From NCBI GenBank assembly GCA_965279735.1, contig OZ257260.1:806001-870000 (forward strand): DNA of 64,000 nt, given 5' to 3'. Each line of letters opens with the position of its first letter. Positions within the stretch are counted from its first letter, which is position 1. This document shows positions 52,111 to 60,617 of the stretch, one piece after another. The position numbers were made by a program, and so were the translations under genes. The notes beneath the pieces were generated by a model, which worked only from the letters and a program-made list of their open reading frames with translations, did not search any database and was not told where the DNA came from. The DNA is from CAIUGU01 sp965279735. Its GTDB lineage: Bacteria > Pseudomonadota > Gammaproteobacteria > Steroidobacterales > Steroidobacteraceae.

Positions 52111-52979
52111 ACGTCCCGCTGAAGAAGGGTTTCAGCATGCGGCAGGCGATGGACAAGCTGGCCGGCCGTTCCCGCAGCGTGCGACCGCCGCGGCAGGGCG
52201 ATGTCCTGACCGACGGAACCGCAGGAGGGCCGGATTCCTCGCGCGGCATCATTCTCTACCTCGAGGACATCACGGTCAGCTTCGACGGCTTCAGGGCCCT
52301 GAACGCACTCACGCTGTATATTGAAGTCGGCGAGCTTCGCTGCGTCATCGGTCCGAACGGTGCGGGCAAGACGACGATGATGGATGTCATCACGGGCAAG
52401 ACACGGCCGGACACGGGTTCTGCCTGGTTCGGCCAGACAGTGGATCTGCTGAGCTTCAACGAACCGGAAATCGCGGAGGCGGGGATCGGCCGCAAGTTCC
52501 AGAAACCAACGGTTTTCGAGCATCACACCGTATTCCAGAATCTCGAACTGGCCATGGCCGGCGACAAACGGGTCTGGACCACGCTGTTCGCAAAGATGAC
52601 GCCCGCCATTCGCGAGCGCATCGACACCGTCCTCGAGATCGTGGGCCTGCAGGATCGCCGCGACTATCTCGCAGGGGCACTCTCGCACGGCCAGAAGCAG
52701 TGGCTCGAGATCGGCATGCTCCTGATGCAGGATCCGCAGTTGCTGCTTGTCGATGAACCGGTCGCGGGCATGACGCCGCAGGAAACCGAACGCACCGCCG
52801 AGTTGCTTTTATCGCTCGCCGGCAAGCATTCGGTGGTGGTTGTCGAGCACGACATGAATTTTGTCCGCTCGATCGCGAAGAAAGTGACCGTGTTGCATGA
52901 AGGCAGCGTGCTCGCGGAAGGCTCCATGGACGAAGTCCAGAACAACCGCCAGGTCATTGAAGTCTACCTGGGCGAATAG
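52107..52979 (+). CDS. urtD: urea ABC transporter ATPase UrtD
   Basis: The 290-residue ATP-binding subunit shows Walker A GPNGAGKTTM, an ABC signature region with LSHGQKQWLEIGMLLMQDPQLLLVDEPVAGM and IDTVLEIVGLQDRR. An N-terminal extension of about 50 residues (FSMRQAMDKLAGRSRSVRPPRQGD) precedes the ABC core (LYLEDITVSFDGFRALNAL). It overlaps urtC by the ATGA at 52107-52110. It works with UrtE to power urea import. Confidence 0.95.
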   Translation: MNVPLKKGFSMRQAMDKLAGRSRSVRPPRQGDVLTDGTAGGPDSSRGIILYLEDITVSFDGFRALNALTLYIEVGELRCVIGPNGAGKTTMMDVITGKTRPDTGSAWFGQTVDLLSFNEPEIAEAGIGRKFQKPTVFEHHTVFQNLELAMAGDKRVWTTLFAKMTPAIRERIDTVLEIVGLQDRRDYLAGALSHGQKQWLEIGMLLMQDPQLLLVDEPVAGMTPQETERTAELLLSLAGKHSVVVVEHDMNFVRSIAKKVTVLHEGSVLAEGSMDEVQNNRQVIEVYLGE

Positions 52980-52981
52980 AG

Positions 52982-53677
52982 ATGCTTGAAATCAAGGGCC
53001 TGAACCAGTTCTACGGCGGCAGCCACACCTTGTGGGATGTCGACATGTCCGTGCCCGAAGGCTCCTGCACGGTGCTCATGGGCCGCAACGGCATGGGCAA
53101 GACGACGCTCCTGAAAACCATCATGGGATTGCAGGCAGCCGCATCGGGCTCGATCCTGTTCGGCGATATCGACCTGCGGAAAGTCGCCGCGGATCGGCGT
53201 GCGCATCTCGGTATCGGATATGTGCCGCAGGGTCGCGAGATTTTCTCCCAGCTCACGGTCGAGGAAAACCTGCGGATCGGCCTGTCGGTCCGCAAGGATC
53301 GTGCGAAGGAAATCCCTGAACAGATCTTCGCCTTGTTCCCCGTGCTCAAGAAGATGTTGCGCCGGCGTGGTGGCGATCTCTCCGGTGGCCAGCAGCAGCA
53401 GCTTGCCATTGGCCGGGCGCTCGTCATCGAGCCCAAGCTCCTGATCCTGGATGAGCCGGCCGAAGGCATTCAGCCCAACATCGTGGCCGAGATCGGCGAC
53501 ATCATCATGCGGCTCAATCGCGAAGCCAATCTCACCGTGCTGCTGGTCGAGCAGAAGTTGCCCTTCGCACGGCGGGTCGCGAGCCAGCTGCGCATCCTCG
53601 ACAAGGGGCGGCTGGTCGTCAGCGGCGGAATCGCGGACCTGACAGACGACCTGGTCAAACACCATCTGACCGTGTGA
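52982..53677 (+). CDS. urtE: urea ABC transporter ATPase UrtE
   Basis: The 231-residue LivF-type ATPase has Walker A GRNGMGKTTLLKTIMG, signature LSGGQQQQLAIGRALVIEPKLLILDEPAEGIQPNIV and the QGREIFSQLTVEENL segment. It starts 2 bp after urtD stops. It is the last gene of the urt operon. The urease genes begin 71 bp later and are probably co-transcribed. Confidence 0.95.
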   Translation: MLEIKGLNQFYGGSHTLWDVDMSVPEGSCTVLMGRNGMGKTTLLKTIMGLQAAASGSILFGDIDLRKVAADRRAHLGIGYVPQGREIFSQLTVEENLRIGLSVRKDRAKEIPEQIFALFPVLKKMLRRRGGDLSGGQQQQLAIGRALVIEPKLLILDEPAEGIQPNIVAEIGDIIMRLNREANLTVLLVEQKLPFARRVASQLRILDKGRLVVSGGIADLTDDLVKHHLTV

Positions 53678-53748
53678 GTTGCGGCTGGCAGTCTGGCCGG
53701 GCCGGAGAGTTGCAGTGAACTCCATTGGCCGTGCTACTTTTACCGACG

Positions 53749-54624
53749 ATGACTCACCGTCCCCCTGTTGTCCGTCTCGATTTTCCTCCAGCGGTGGCGA
53801 CTGCCGGTCGCGACTGGCATGCGGAGCTCAATCTCAGGTTCGTGGGGCAAGGGGAGCGGACGATCCTCGCGAATCGCAGCCACGTGGGTCCGCTGGTCGT
53901 GCAACGGCCGTTCTATCCCGAAGGCGGCGTGTGCCACGTCTACCTGCTTCATCCTCCGGGTGGCATCGTGGGTGGAGACAGATTGCTGTGCAGGATCGAA
54001 GCGGAGCAGGGCGCGCACGCGGTGATCACAACGCCGGCCGCCACCAAGTTCTATCGCAGCGCCGGCAGGGTGGCGCAGCAGACCCAGGAGATCGTTCTCA
54101 AGAATGCCGCGTGCGAATGGTTGCCCCAGGAAACGATTTATTTCGCCAATGCACTGGCCAGAGTGCGTACACGTGTGCAACTCGATGCGGGTTCGCGCTT
54201 CATGGGCTGGGACATTGGCTGTTTCGGCCGGCCCGCGAGTGGAGAGATCTTCGAGCAGGGCGAAGTGTTCCAGACTTTTGAAGTGTGGCAGGGCGAGACT
54301 CCGCTGTTTGTCGATCGCCTGCGTGTCGAAGGGCAGGAACGGATGATGCGTGCGCGATGGGGTTTGAGCGGCTATACGGTGCTCGGCACGTTCCTCGCCT
54401 TTCGGGCCGACGCCGATGATCTCGCTGAAGTACGTTCGGCGCTTGAACAGACCGAAGACGCCGACCGGCTGGTCAGTACTACGCTTGTGGATGATGTGCT
54501 GGCGGCGCGATGTTTCGGATCGCAGGGCGAGCATGTCCGGCGCGCCTTGACGCTGATCTGGAGCGTGTTGCGACCGCGGCTGCTCGGGCGTCCTGCGGTC
54601 AGCCCCAGAATCTGGGCCACCTGA
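53749..54624 (+). CDS. ureD: urease accessory protein UreD
   Basis: The 291-residue protein starts MTHRPPVVRLDFPPAVATAGRDW. It shows the UreD/UreH pattern: LRFVGQGERTILANRSHVGPLVVQRPFYPEGGVCHVYLLHPPGGIVGGDRL, AAPATKFYRS-type and EWLPQETIYF. UreD is the scaffold on which UreF and UreG load nickel into UreABC. An in-frame TTG at 53725 would add eight residues. It heads the ureDABCEF group. Confidence 0.95.
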   Translation: MTHRPPVVRLDFPPAVATAGRDWHAELNLRFVGQGERTILANRSHVGPLVVQRPFYPEGGVCHVYLLHPPGGIVGGDRLLCRIEAEQGAHAVITTPAATKFYRSAGRVAQQTQEIVLKNAACEWLPQETIYFANALARVRTRVQLDAGSRFMGWDIGCFGRPASGEIFEQGEVFQTFEVWQGETPLFVDRLRVEGQERMMRARWGLSGYTVLGTFLAFRADADDLAEVRSALEQTEDADRLVSTTLVDDVLAARCFGSQGEHVRRALTLIWSVLRPRLLGRPAVSPRIWAT

Positions 54625-54648
54625 TTTCAAGCCTGATGGAGTGATCCC

Positions 54649-54951
54649 TTGGAACTTTCGCCACGAGAAAAAGACAAGCTCCTGCTCTTTACCGCCGCCC
54701 TGCTCGCCGAGCGACGCAAGGCGCGCGGACTCAAGCTCAACTATCCGGAAGCGATCGCGCTGATTTCCGCCGCGATCCTGGAAGGTGCGAGGGACGGACG
54801 CACCGTGGCTGAGCTCATGGGTTTCGGTGCGACTATCCTCACGCGCGCTGACGTGATGGAGGGCATCCCGGAAATGATTCCTGAGGTGCAGGTCGAAGCG
54901 ACATTCCCCGACGGCACGAAGCTCGTCACCGTGCACCAGCCGATCCCGTGA
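54649..54951 (+). CDS. ureA: urease gamma subunit
   Basis: The 100-residue subunit is read from TTG 54649 after TGGAGTG. The sequence MELSPREKDKLLLFTAALLAERRKARGLKLNYPEAIALISAAILEGARDGRTVAELM is the family's hallmark start, which supports the TTG codon. It lies between ureD and ureB and forms the urease heterotrimer with UreB and UreC. Confidence 0.97.
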   Translation: MELSPREKDKLLLFTAALLAERRKARGLKLNYPEAIALISAAILEGARDGRTVAELMGFGATILTRADVMEGIPEMIPEVQVEATFPDGTKLVTVHQPIP

Positions 54952-54961
54952 GGTTATTGAA

Positions 54962-55285
54962 ATGATTCCAGGCGAAGTCATCACCGCTGACGGCGACATA
55001 GAACTCAACGCGGGACAGAAAACCTTCCGTCTCAAGGTTGCAAACACCGGTGATCGTCCCATCCAGGTGGGCTCGCACTACCATTTCGCAGAGACGAATC
55101 CTGCGCTGAAATTCGACCGGGCATTGGCGCGCGGTTGCCGTCTCAGTATCGCTGCGGGAACTGCCGTGCGCTTCGAGCCGGGACAGGAACGCGAGATCGA
55201 GCTCGTGGCTTACGGTGGCGACCGGAAGATCTATGGGTTTCGCGGCGAGATCATGGGCCCGCTGGATGATGGAGCAAAACCATGA
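54962..55285 (+). CDS. ureB: urease beta subunit
   Basis: The 107-residue subunit begins MIPGEVITADGDIELNAGQ and has VANTGDRPIQVGSHYHFAETNPALKFDR and the end QEREIELVAYGGDRKIYGFRGEIMGPL. The length and pattern are typical. Its stop overlaps the ureC start by 4 bp (ATGA). Confidence 0.97.
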   Translation: MIPGEVITADGDIELNAGQKTFRLKVANTGDRPIQVGSHYHFAETNPALKFDRALARGCRLSIAAGTAVRFEPGQEREIELVAYGGDRKIYGFRGEIMGPLDDGAKP

Positions 55286-56985
55286 CGCGCATCACCCGGC
55301 GAGCCTATGCCGACATGTACGGCCCGACGACGGGCGACCGTGTTCGCCTCGGCGATACCGAGCTGTGGCTTGAAGTCGAAAAGGACTTCACTGTCTACGG
55401 CGAGGAAGTGAAGTTCGGCGGCGGCAAGGTCATTCGCGATGGCATGGGCCAGAGCCAGCGTGTATCGGCGGAAACCGTCGATACGGTCATCACGAACGCG
55501 CTGATCCTCGATCACTGGGGTGTCGTGAAAGCAGACATCGGCTTGAAGGAAGGCCGCATCGCTGCCATCGGCAAGGCCGGCAATCCGGATGTGCAATCCG
55601 GCGTCACCATTGTCATCGGTCCCGGTACTGAAGTCATCGCCGGCGAGGGCCTTATCGCTACTGCGGGCGCCATTGACGCGCACATTCATTTCATCTGTCC
55701 GCAACAGGTCGAGGATGCGGTGATGTCCGGCGTCACCACCATGATCGGCGGGGGCACGGGACCCGCGGCTGGCACGAGTGCGACCACTTGCACGCCAGGA
55801 CCTTGGCATATCTCGCGCATGTACCAGGCGCTTGAAGAATTGCCGATCAATTTCGGCCTGCTCGGCAAAGGCAACGCGAGCCTGCCAGCGGCTCTCGTCG
55901 AACAGGTGCAGGCAGGCGTGATGGGCCTGAAGCTGCACGAGGACTGGGGCACGACGCCGGCTTCCATCGACAATTGCCTGAACGTTGCGGACACCTACGA
56001 CATCCAGGTGGCGATCCATACGGATACGCTCAACGAATCCGGTTTCGTGGAAGACACGTTCGCCGCCTTCAAGGGTCGCGCGATTCACACGTATCACACC
56101 GAGGGCGCGGGCGGCGGTCACGCCCCCGACATCATTCGTGCGTGTGGTGAAGCCAACGTGCTGCCGTCGTCCACGAATCCGACGCGGCCGTACACCGTCA
56201 ACACGGTCGATGAGCATCTCGACATGCTGATGGTGTGTCACCACCTCGATCCGGGTATTCCCGAAGACGTTGCGTTTGCCGAATCGCGCATCCGGCGCGA
56301 GACCATTGCAGCAGAAGACATCCTGCACGACCTCGGCGCATTCTCGATGATCTCGTCTGACTCCCAGGCGATGGGGCGGATCGGCGAGGTCATTACGCGG
56401 ACCTGGCAGACAGCGCACAAGATGAAAGTCCAGCGCGGCTCGCTGCCGCAGGACAACGCGCGACACGACAATTTCCGTGCCCGTCGTTATGTAGCCAAGT
56501 ACACGATCAATCCCGCGGTGACTCATGGCATCGCGCATGAAGTCGGATCGATCGAAGTGGGCAAGCTCGCGGACATCGTGCTGTGGAAGCCGGCGTTTTT
56601 CGGCGCGAAGCCTGCGATGATCATCAAGGGCGGCATGATCGTGGCGGCGCCGATGGGGGATCCGAATGCTTCGATCCCCACCCCGCAGCCAGTGCACTAT
56701 CGGCCGATGTTCGGTGCCTTGGGCGGTGCGCGCTCGGCAACATCGGTCAGTTTTGTTTCACAGGCCGGACTCGAAAGCGGCATGGCGACGCGACTGTCGC
56801 TGGCGAAGCGGCTGGTAGCCGTCAAGAACACGCGCACCATCGGCAAAGCCGATCTGCTGCTCAATGACTACCGGCCGAAGATCGAAGTCGATCCACAGAC
56901 TTACGAAGTGCGTGCGGACGGTGAACTGCTCATCTGCGAGCCGGCAAGCGTGTTGCCGCTCGCGCAAAGATATTTTCTTTTCTGA
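55282..56985 (+). CDS. ureC: urease alpha subunit, catalytic
   Basis: The 567-residue subunit hydrolyses urea to ammonia and carbamate at a two-nickel centre. All metal and catalytic residues are at the standard numbering: His134 and His136 in DAHIH, Lys217 (carbamylated) in GLKLHEDWG, His219, His246, His272, Cys319 and His320 of the mobile flap, and Asp360. Overlaps with ureB and ureE mark tight coupling. It appears fully functional. Confidence 0.98.
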   Translation: MTRITRRAYADMYGPTTGDRVRLGDTELWLEVEKDFTVYGEEVKFGGGKVIRDGMGQSQRVSAETVDTVITNALILDHWGVVKADIGLKEGRIAAIGKAGNPDVQSGVTIVIGPGTEVIAGEGLIATAGAIDAHIHFICPQQVEDAVMSGVTTMIGGGTGPAAGTSATTCTPGPWHISRMYQALEELPINFGLLGKGNASLPAALVEQVQAGVMGLKLHEDWGTTPASIDNCLNVADTYDIQVAIHTDTLNESGFVEDTFAAFKGRAIHTYHTEGAGGGHAPDIIRACGEANVLPSSTNPTRPYTVNTVDEHLDMLMVCHHLDPGIPEDVAFAESRIRRETIAAEDILHDLGAFSMISSDSQAMGRIGEVITRTWQTAHKMKVQRGSLPQDNARHDNFRARRYVAKYTINPAVTHGIAHEVGSIEVGKLADIVLWKPAFFGAKPAMIIKGGMIVAAPMGDPNASIPTPQPVHYRPMFGALGGARSATSVSFVSQAGLESGMATRLSLAKRLVAVKNTRTIGKADLLLNDYRPKIEVDPQTYEVRADGELLICEPASVLPLAQRYFLF

Positions 56986-57464
56986 TGCTTAACCTGACAA
57001 AACGCCTCGCCGGGTCCGAACCTGCGCTTGCGCAGCTCATCCTGCCTTTCGAGTTGCGGCAGAAAAGCCGCTTTCGTGCCCGGCTCAGCACGGGTGAGGA
57101 AGTCGGTGTCGTTCTCGACAGAGGCGGCGTACTGCGCGGGGGCGATCGCCTGCAGGCTGATGACGGCCGGGTCATTGAAGTGGTGGCCGCTCCGGAAGCC
57201 GTCACGACTGTCAGTGCGCAGGATCCGTGGCAACTGGCACGTGCCGCGTATCACCTCGGCAATCGTCACGTTTCGCTGCAGCTCGGAACGGGGTGGCTCC
57301 GCTATCCCCACGATCACGTGCTGGACGAGATGGTGCGGGGCCTGGGATTGAGCACGCTGCTCGAAACCGCTCCCTTCGAACCCGAAGCCGGGGCTTACGG
57401 GCAAGGCGCTTTCCACTACGTAGCCGGGGCAGGGCATTTGCATCCGCATGGGCATGGCCACTAG
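56985..57464 (+). CDS. ureE: urease accessory nickel chaperone UreE
   Basis: The 159-residue protein has the N-terminal UreE domain (LPFELRQKSRFRARLSTGEEVGVVLDRGGVLRGGDRL) and the metal-binding C-terminal domain (AYHLGNRHVSLQLG, DHVLDEMVRGLGL). It ends in a modest His-rich tail, HLHPHGHGH. The first base is the last base of the ureC stop. It delivers nickel to UreG. Confidence 0.95.
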   Translation: MLNLTKRLAGSEPALAQLILPFELRQKSRFRARLSTGEEVGVVLDRGGVLRGGDRLQADDGRVIEVVAAPEAVTTVSAQDPWQLARAAYHLGNRHVSLQLGTGWLRYPHDHVLDEMVRGLGLSTLLETAPFEPEAGAYGQGAFHYVAGAGHLHPHGHGH

Positions 57465-58149
57465 ATCCGCTGACCGTCAGTCGGCGACGGCGCTGCTGCG
57501 CCTGTTGCAGCTCGTGAGTCCCGCGTTGCCTGTCGGGGCCTTCAACTTCTCGCAAGGTCTCGAGTACGCCGTCGAAGCGGGTTGGGTTACCGACGAAGCA
57601 GCCGCGCTCGAATGGATCCGTGGACTCGCCGGCCGAAGCGTGGGAACGCTCGATGTGCCTATCCTGTTTCGCCTGTATGCAGCGTGGGACAGCAATGACA
57701 TCGATGCCGTGCAACGCTGGAATGCTCTCCTGCTCGCCCAACGCGAAAGTGCCGAGCTGCGTGCTGAAGAACGACACATGGGGTCGGCGCTGGCCAAGAT
57801 CCTCACGCAAGCGGGGTTGACGGAAGCCGAGCCGTGGAAACAGAACGGCCAGGCGACATTTGCAACGCTGTTCGCACTCGCGAGCCAGCGCTGGCACATT
57901 CCGGTCGACGATGCGGCGTGCGGATTTCTGTGGGCCTGGGCGGAGAACCAGGTGCTGGGCGCCGTGAAGCTCATTCCACTCGGGCAATCAGCCGGGCAGC
58001 GTCTGCTTGATCGGCTCGGAGCTGCGATTCCGGAAATCGTGGAGCGGGCCAGGACCTTGGGCGATGAAGAGATCGCGATCGGATCTCCTTTCCAGGGCTT
58101 CGCGAGCGCGCAGCATGAGACGCAGTACTCGCGGCTCTTCCGTTCCTGA
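57448..58149 (+). CDS. ureF: urease accessory protein UreF
   Basis: The 233-residue all-helical protein has LLRLLQLVSPALPVGAFNFSQGLEYAVEAGWV, HMGSALAKIL-type and WAWAENQVLGAVKLIPLGQSAGQRLL. UreF gates GTP hydrolysis of UreG on UreD. It overlaps ureE by 17 bp; a second in-frame ATG at 57454 is equally possible. ureG does not follow; the next gene is a minus-strand xdhC-like gene. Confidence 0.94.
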   Translation: MGMATRSADRQSATALLRLLQLVSPALPVGAFNFSQGLEYAVEAGWVTDEAAALEWIRGLAGRSVGTLDVPILFRLYAAWDSNDIDAVQRWNALLLAQRESAELRAEERHMGSALAKILTQAGLTEAEPWKQNGQATFATLFALASQRWHIPVDDAACGFLWAWAENQVLGAVKLIPLGQSAGQRLLDRLGAAIPEIVERARTLGDEEIAIGSPFQGFASAQHETQYSRLFRS

Positions 58150-58150
58150 T

Positions 58151-59266
58151 TTACTTCTTCCGTTCCACGGCAGCCTTGCCGTGAAGCATCGCCTGGATCT
58201 CCGCCACGATCGATAGCGCGATGGCTTCCGGACCTTCGCCCCCAAGATCGAGACCTACGGGTCCGTGCACTCGACCTGCAAGATTTGTGGCGTCATCGAG
58301 GCTCGCGAGCAGTTTGTGTTTGCGTGCAGCAGGGCCGAGCAAGCCGATGTAGCGTGCGCGGGAACGAACGGCCTGTGCGAGGTAGCGTTCATCCGCGCTG
58401 AGATTGTGACTCATGATGACAATCGCATCGCTTGCGGACAGGTCGAAATCGTCGGGCAGGTTCTGTTCGGGTGCATGGATCACCCGGTCAGCAGCAGGAA
58501 ACCCTTCAGGGTCCGCAAAGCCCGCACGATGATCCACCACCGCGACGTGCCAGCCGAGCTGCGCAGCAAACTGGACGAGCGGCAGGGCGTCGGGACCGCC
58601 TCCCAGAATCACAAGCCGATGCAGGCGGGGAAGCGGGACACCGACACATACATAGGAGTGGCCGTCGGAGTTGAGCTCCGTCTGTTCTGCCATCCGCGTG
58701 GAAAATCCGGCCGGCAACTGACCGGGAAGAGCCAGCTGTCCCAATGCGGGTTGACCTGCGATCTCCAGCGACCAGGCACCGATGTGGGAGCTTTTGTCCG
58801 TGGATTCGCATAGCAGGATCAGGCGCCCTTGGTCGCCGTGCTCCACTGCGCGCATAGCGCTTGCGAACGGCTCCCAGGCGTTCGCTGCATCGAGACGCTG
58901 CAACAGGATGCGGACACTGCCATCGCAGCCGAGGCCAAATCCCCAGACCGCATCGGTCATCGCGGCAAGCTCGTATTCGACGATCCTGGGTGAGCCGCTG
59001 GCAAACACTTCGCTGGCGTGAGCAGCGAGATCGCCTTCGAGGCAGCCTCCGCTCAGCAGGCCATGCCAGTGGTTGTCGTTGCGGATCAGCATCTGCGCGC
59101 CACGCTTGCGATACGTGGTGCCGTGGGTGGCGACTACGGTGGCGAGGACCAGCGGCGACGCATCGCGTTGATGTTCACGGAAAAAAACGAAGAGGGCACG
59201 CAGGCCGCCCGAAAGGGGCTGGCCACTTTGCAGTGCGGGGGAGGCGGGGCGCAACGCTGCGTTCAT
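58151..59266 (-). CDS. XdhC/CoxI family protein
   Basis: The 371-residue protein starts MNAALRPASPALQSG. It has the XdhC N-domain (VLATVVATHGTTYRKRGAQMLI, GLLSGGCLEGDLAAHA) and the C-terminal Rossmann domain (LVILGGGPDALPLVQFAAQLGWHVAVVDHR; HNLSADERYLAQAV; YIGLLGPAARKHKLL). XdhC matures molybdenum cofactor for xanthine dehydrogenase-like enzymes. No xdhA or xdhB is in the window. Next to urease it suggests purine breakdown feeding urea. It is convergent with ureF with only 1 bp between stops. Confidence 0.88.
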   Translation of the reverse strand: MNAALRPASPALQSGQPLSGGLRALFVFFREHQRDASPLVLATVVATHGTTYRKRGAQMLIRNDNHWHGLLSGGCLEGDLAAHASEVFASGSPRIVEYELAAMTDAVWGFGLGCDGSVRILLQRLDAANAWEPFASAMRAVEHGDQGRLILLCESTDKSSHIGAWSLEIAGQPALGQLALPGQLPAGFSTRMAEQTELNSDGHSYVCVGVPLPRLHRLVILGGGPDALPLVQFAAQLGWHVAVVDHRAGFADPEGFPAADRVIHAPEQNLPDDFDLSASDAIVIMSHNLSADERYLAQAVRSRARYIGLLGPAARKHKLLASLDDATNLAGRVHGPVGLDLGGEGPEAIALSIVAEIQAMLHGKAAVERKK

Positions 59267-59339
59267 AAGAACGGAGTACAGCACAGGTTTGCGCGTTGCC
59301 ACCAGTCCGGACCGGCGGGTCATGGCTTATGATGCCGCC

Positions 59340-59894
59340 ATGGTGGACAAGCTTAACCAACTCAAACGCCGGCCCTTCTTCCTGCCGCTGTTCCTGCCAG
59401 TGCTGGGATTCATCATCCTGGCCGGGGTGGTTGCCTGGTTCGTGGATGCGCGCGCAACGACCATCGTTGTTGTCATCCGCCATGCCGAGACAGAAGAGTC
59501 GACGGATGGTGATCCGCCGTTGAGCGTTGCGGGGCGTGAACGCGCGGCACATCTGGTGCGGCTGCTCCATGAGGCGAAGCCTGTGCGGGGCATCGACGCG
59601 ATCTATGCCTCGGAACTGCGCCGGACCCAGCAGACGGCAACGCCACTGGCCGAAACGTCCGCCCTGCCTGTGAACGTCGTGCCCGCGGATACCTGGAGTG
59701 GCCTGCCGGCCCGCATTCGTCGCCAGCATCACGGGGAAAATGTCGTGGTCGTGGGCAGTTCCTCGACGATACCGCAGCTCGTCGAAGCGCTTGCAGGTGA
59801 GACCGTCACGGTCAAGGACGACGAATATGACGCCATGTTCATCGTCTTCCTGCCGCAGCTCGCGCATGCCCGGGTCGTCAAACTCCACTATTAG
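59340..59894 (+). CDS. membrane-anchored histidine phosphatase
   Basis: The roughly 184-residue protein has an N-terminal membrane helix (FFLPLFLPVLGFIILAGVVAWFV) and a phosphoglycerate mutase-like domain: VIRHAETEES with the phosphorylated His, ASELRRTQQTATPLAE with the Arg, and VVGSSSTIPQLVEAL, where the usual second catalytic His (often GH) is replaced by Ser. That may weaken activity. The substrate is unknown. Start MVDKLNQ is chosen; ATG 59322 would add six residues. Confidence 0.8.
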   Translation: MVDKLNQLKRRPFFLPLFLPVLGFIILAGVVAWFVDARATTIVVVIRHAETEESTDGDPPLSVAGRERAAHLVRLLHEAKPVRGIDAIYASELRRTQQTATPLAETSALPVNVVPADTWSGLPARIRRQHHGENVVVVGSSSTIPQLVEALAGETVTVKDDEYDAMFIVFLPQLAHARVVKLHY

Positions 59895-59929
59895 CCGGAT
59901 TCCGGCGCTTTCTTCGCTGTTCGCGCGGC

Positions 59930-59957
59930 TTGCCTGGCCTTTGGCCAATGCTACAAT
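59930..59957 (+). promoter_or_regulatory. putative promoter of the tRNA pair
   Basis: TTGCCT and TACAAT are 16 bp apart, followed by a GC-rich discriminator (CCGCGCGCC) typical of stringently controlled stable-RNA promoters, 18 bp before tRNA-Ala. Confidence 0.55.
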
Positions 59958-59975
59958 CCGCGCGCCTTGTTTTGC

Positions 59976-60048
59976 GGGGCTGTAGCTCAGTTGGTAGAGC
60001 GTCTCGTTCGCAATGAGAAGGTCAGCGGTTCGATTCCGCTCAGCTCCA
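59976..60048 (+). tRNA. tRNA-Ala(CGC)
   Basis: Acceptor GGGGCTG/CAGCTCC, D arm GCTC...GAGC, anticodon stem TCTCG/TGAGA with loop TTCGCAA (anticodon CGC), T arm AGCGG TTCGATT CCGCT, discriminator A. CCA is not fully encoded. It reads the GCG codon. Confidence 0.92.
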
Positions 60049-60064
60049 CATTTCCCGTTCCTCG

Positions 60065-60141
60065 GCCCCGGTAGCTCAGTTGGATAGAGCGCGCCCCTCC
60101 TAAGGGCGAGGTCACAGGTTCAACTCCTGTTCGGGGCGCCA
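60065..60141 (+). tRNA. tRNA-Arg(CCT)
   Basis: Acceptor GCCCCGG/TCGGGGC, anticodon stem CGCCC/GGGCG with loop CTCCTAA (anticodon CCT), T arm ACAGG TTCAACT CCTGT, discriminator G and encoded CCA. It lies 16 bp after tRNA-Ala, probably in one transcript. Confidence 0.94.
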
Positions 60142-60199
60142 CGGGCACGCGGTCTGCATCGCGACCTGTATGCTCAACGAATCCTTTGCTGGCCCTGTC

Positions 60200-60604
60200 A
60201 TGAACGAACCCGCTCCACGCCGTATCAAGACGGTTCCTCCCGCTCCTCCGCCCCAGCCGCTGGGTGGCAGTCTCGACCTCGAGAACGTCAACCCGTTGCA
60301 GCTGGCGGTACTCGAGCGGGCCCGCGCTGCGGAAAAGCGCGGTCACTGGCTGCCGGAAATCACGCGTGCCCAGTGGGTTCTTTCTGCAGTCGTTGCCGTG
60401 ATCATCGTCGCCGCCATATTCAAGGTGGTGGATGGCGGCCTGACGGCCTTCCAGAAATTCACCGAGGTGTATGCGAAGGGGAATGGCAATGAGCCGGCGC
60501 CAGCCGCAGAAGCGCCCCCTGTCGATCTCACTGCACCCCTGGCCATCATCCTGGTGCCGGAAAATTCTGCAGCTCCATCGCCCGCTCCAGCCGCAACGGA
60601 TTAG
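60200..60604 (+). CDS. hypothetical single-pass membrane protein
   Basis: The 134-residue protein starts MNEPAPRRIKTVPPAPPPQPLGG; a start at 60170 is also in frame. A central membrane helix (WVLSAVVAVIIVAAIFKVV) follows a charged segment (LAVLERARAAEKRGHWLPEITRA). The C-terminal tail is Pro/Ala-rich (PAPAAEAPPVDL, APSPAPAATD), probably flexible periplasm. No family was recognised. It is 14 bp upstream of the YdcZ-type gene. Confidence 0.7.
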   Translation: MNEPAPRRIKTVPPAPPPQPLGGSLDLENVNPLQLAVLERARAAEKRGHWLPEITRAQWVLSAVVAVIIVAAIFKVVDGGLTAFQKFTEVYAKGNGNEPAPAAEAPPVDLTAPLAIILVPENSAAPSPAPAATD

Positions 60605-60617
60605 TTGAGGTTCCAAG

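Noticed and set aside
55231..56697. 488-codon open frame on the minus strand
   Set aside because: Antisense to ureC, whose catalytic residues are all conserved.
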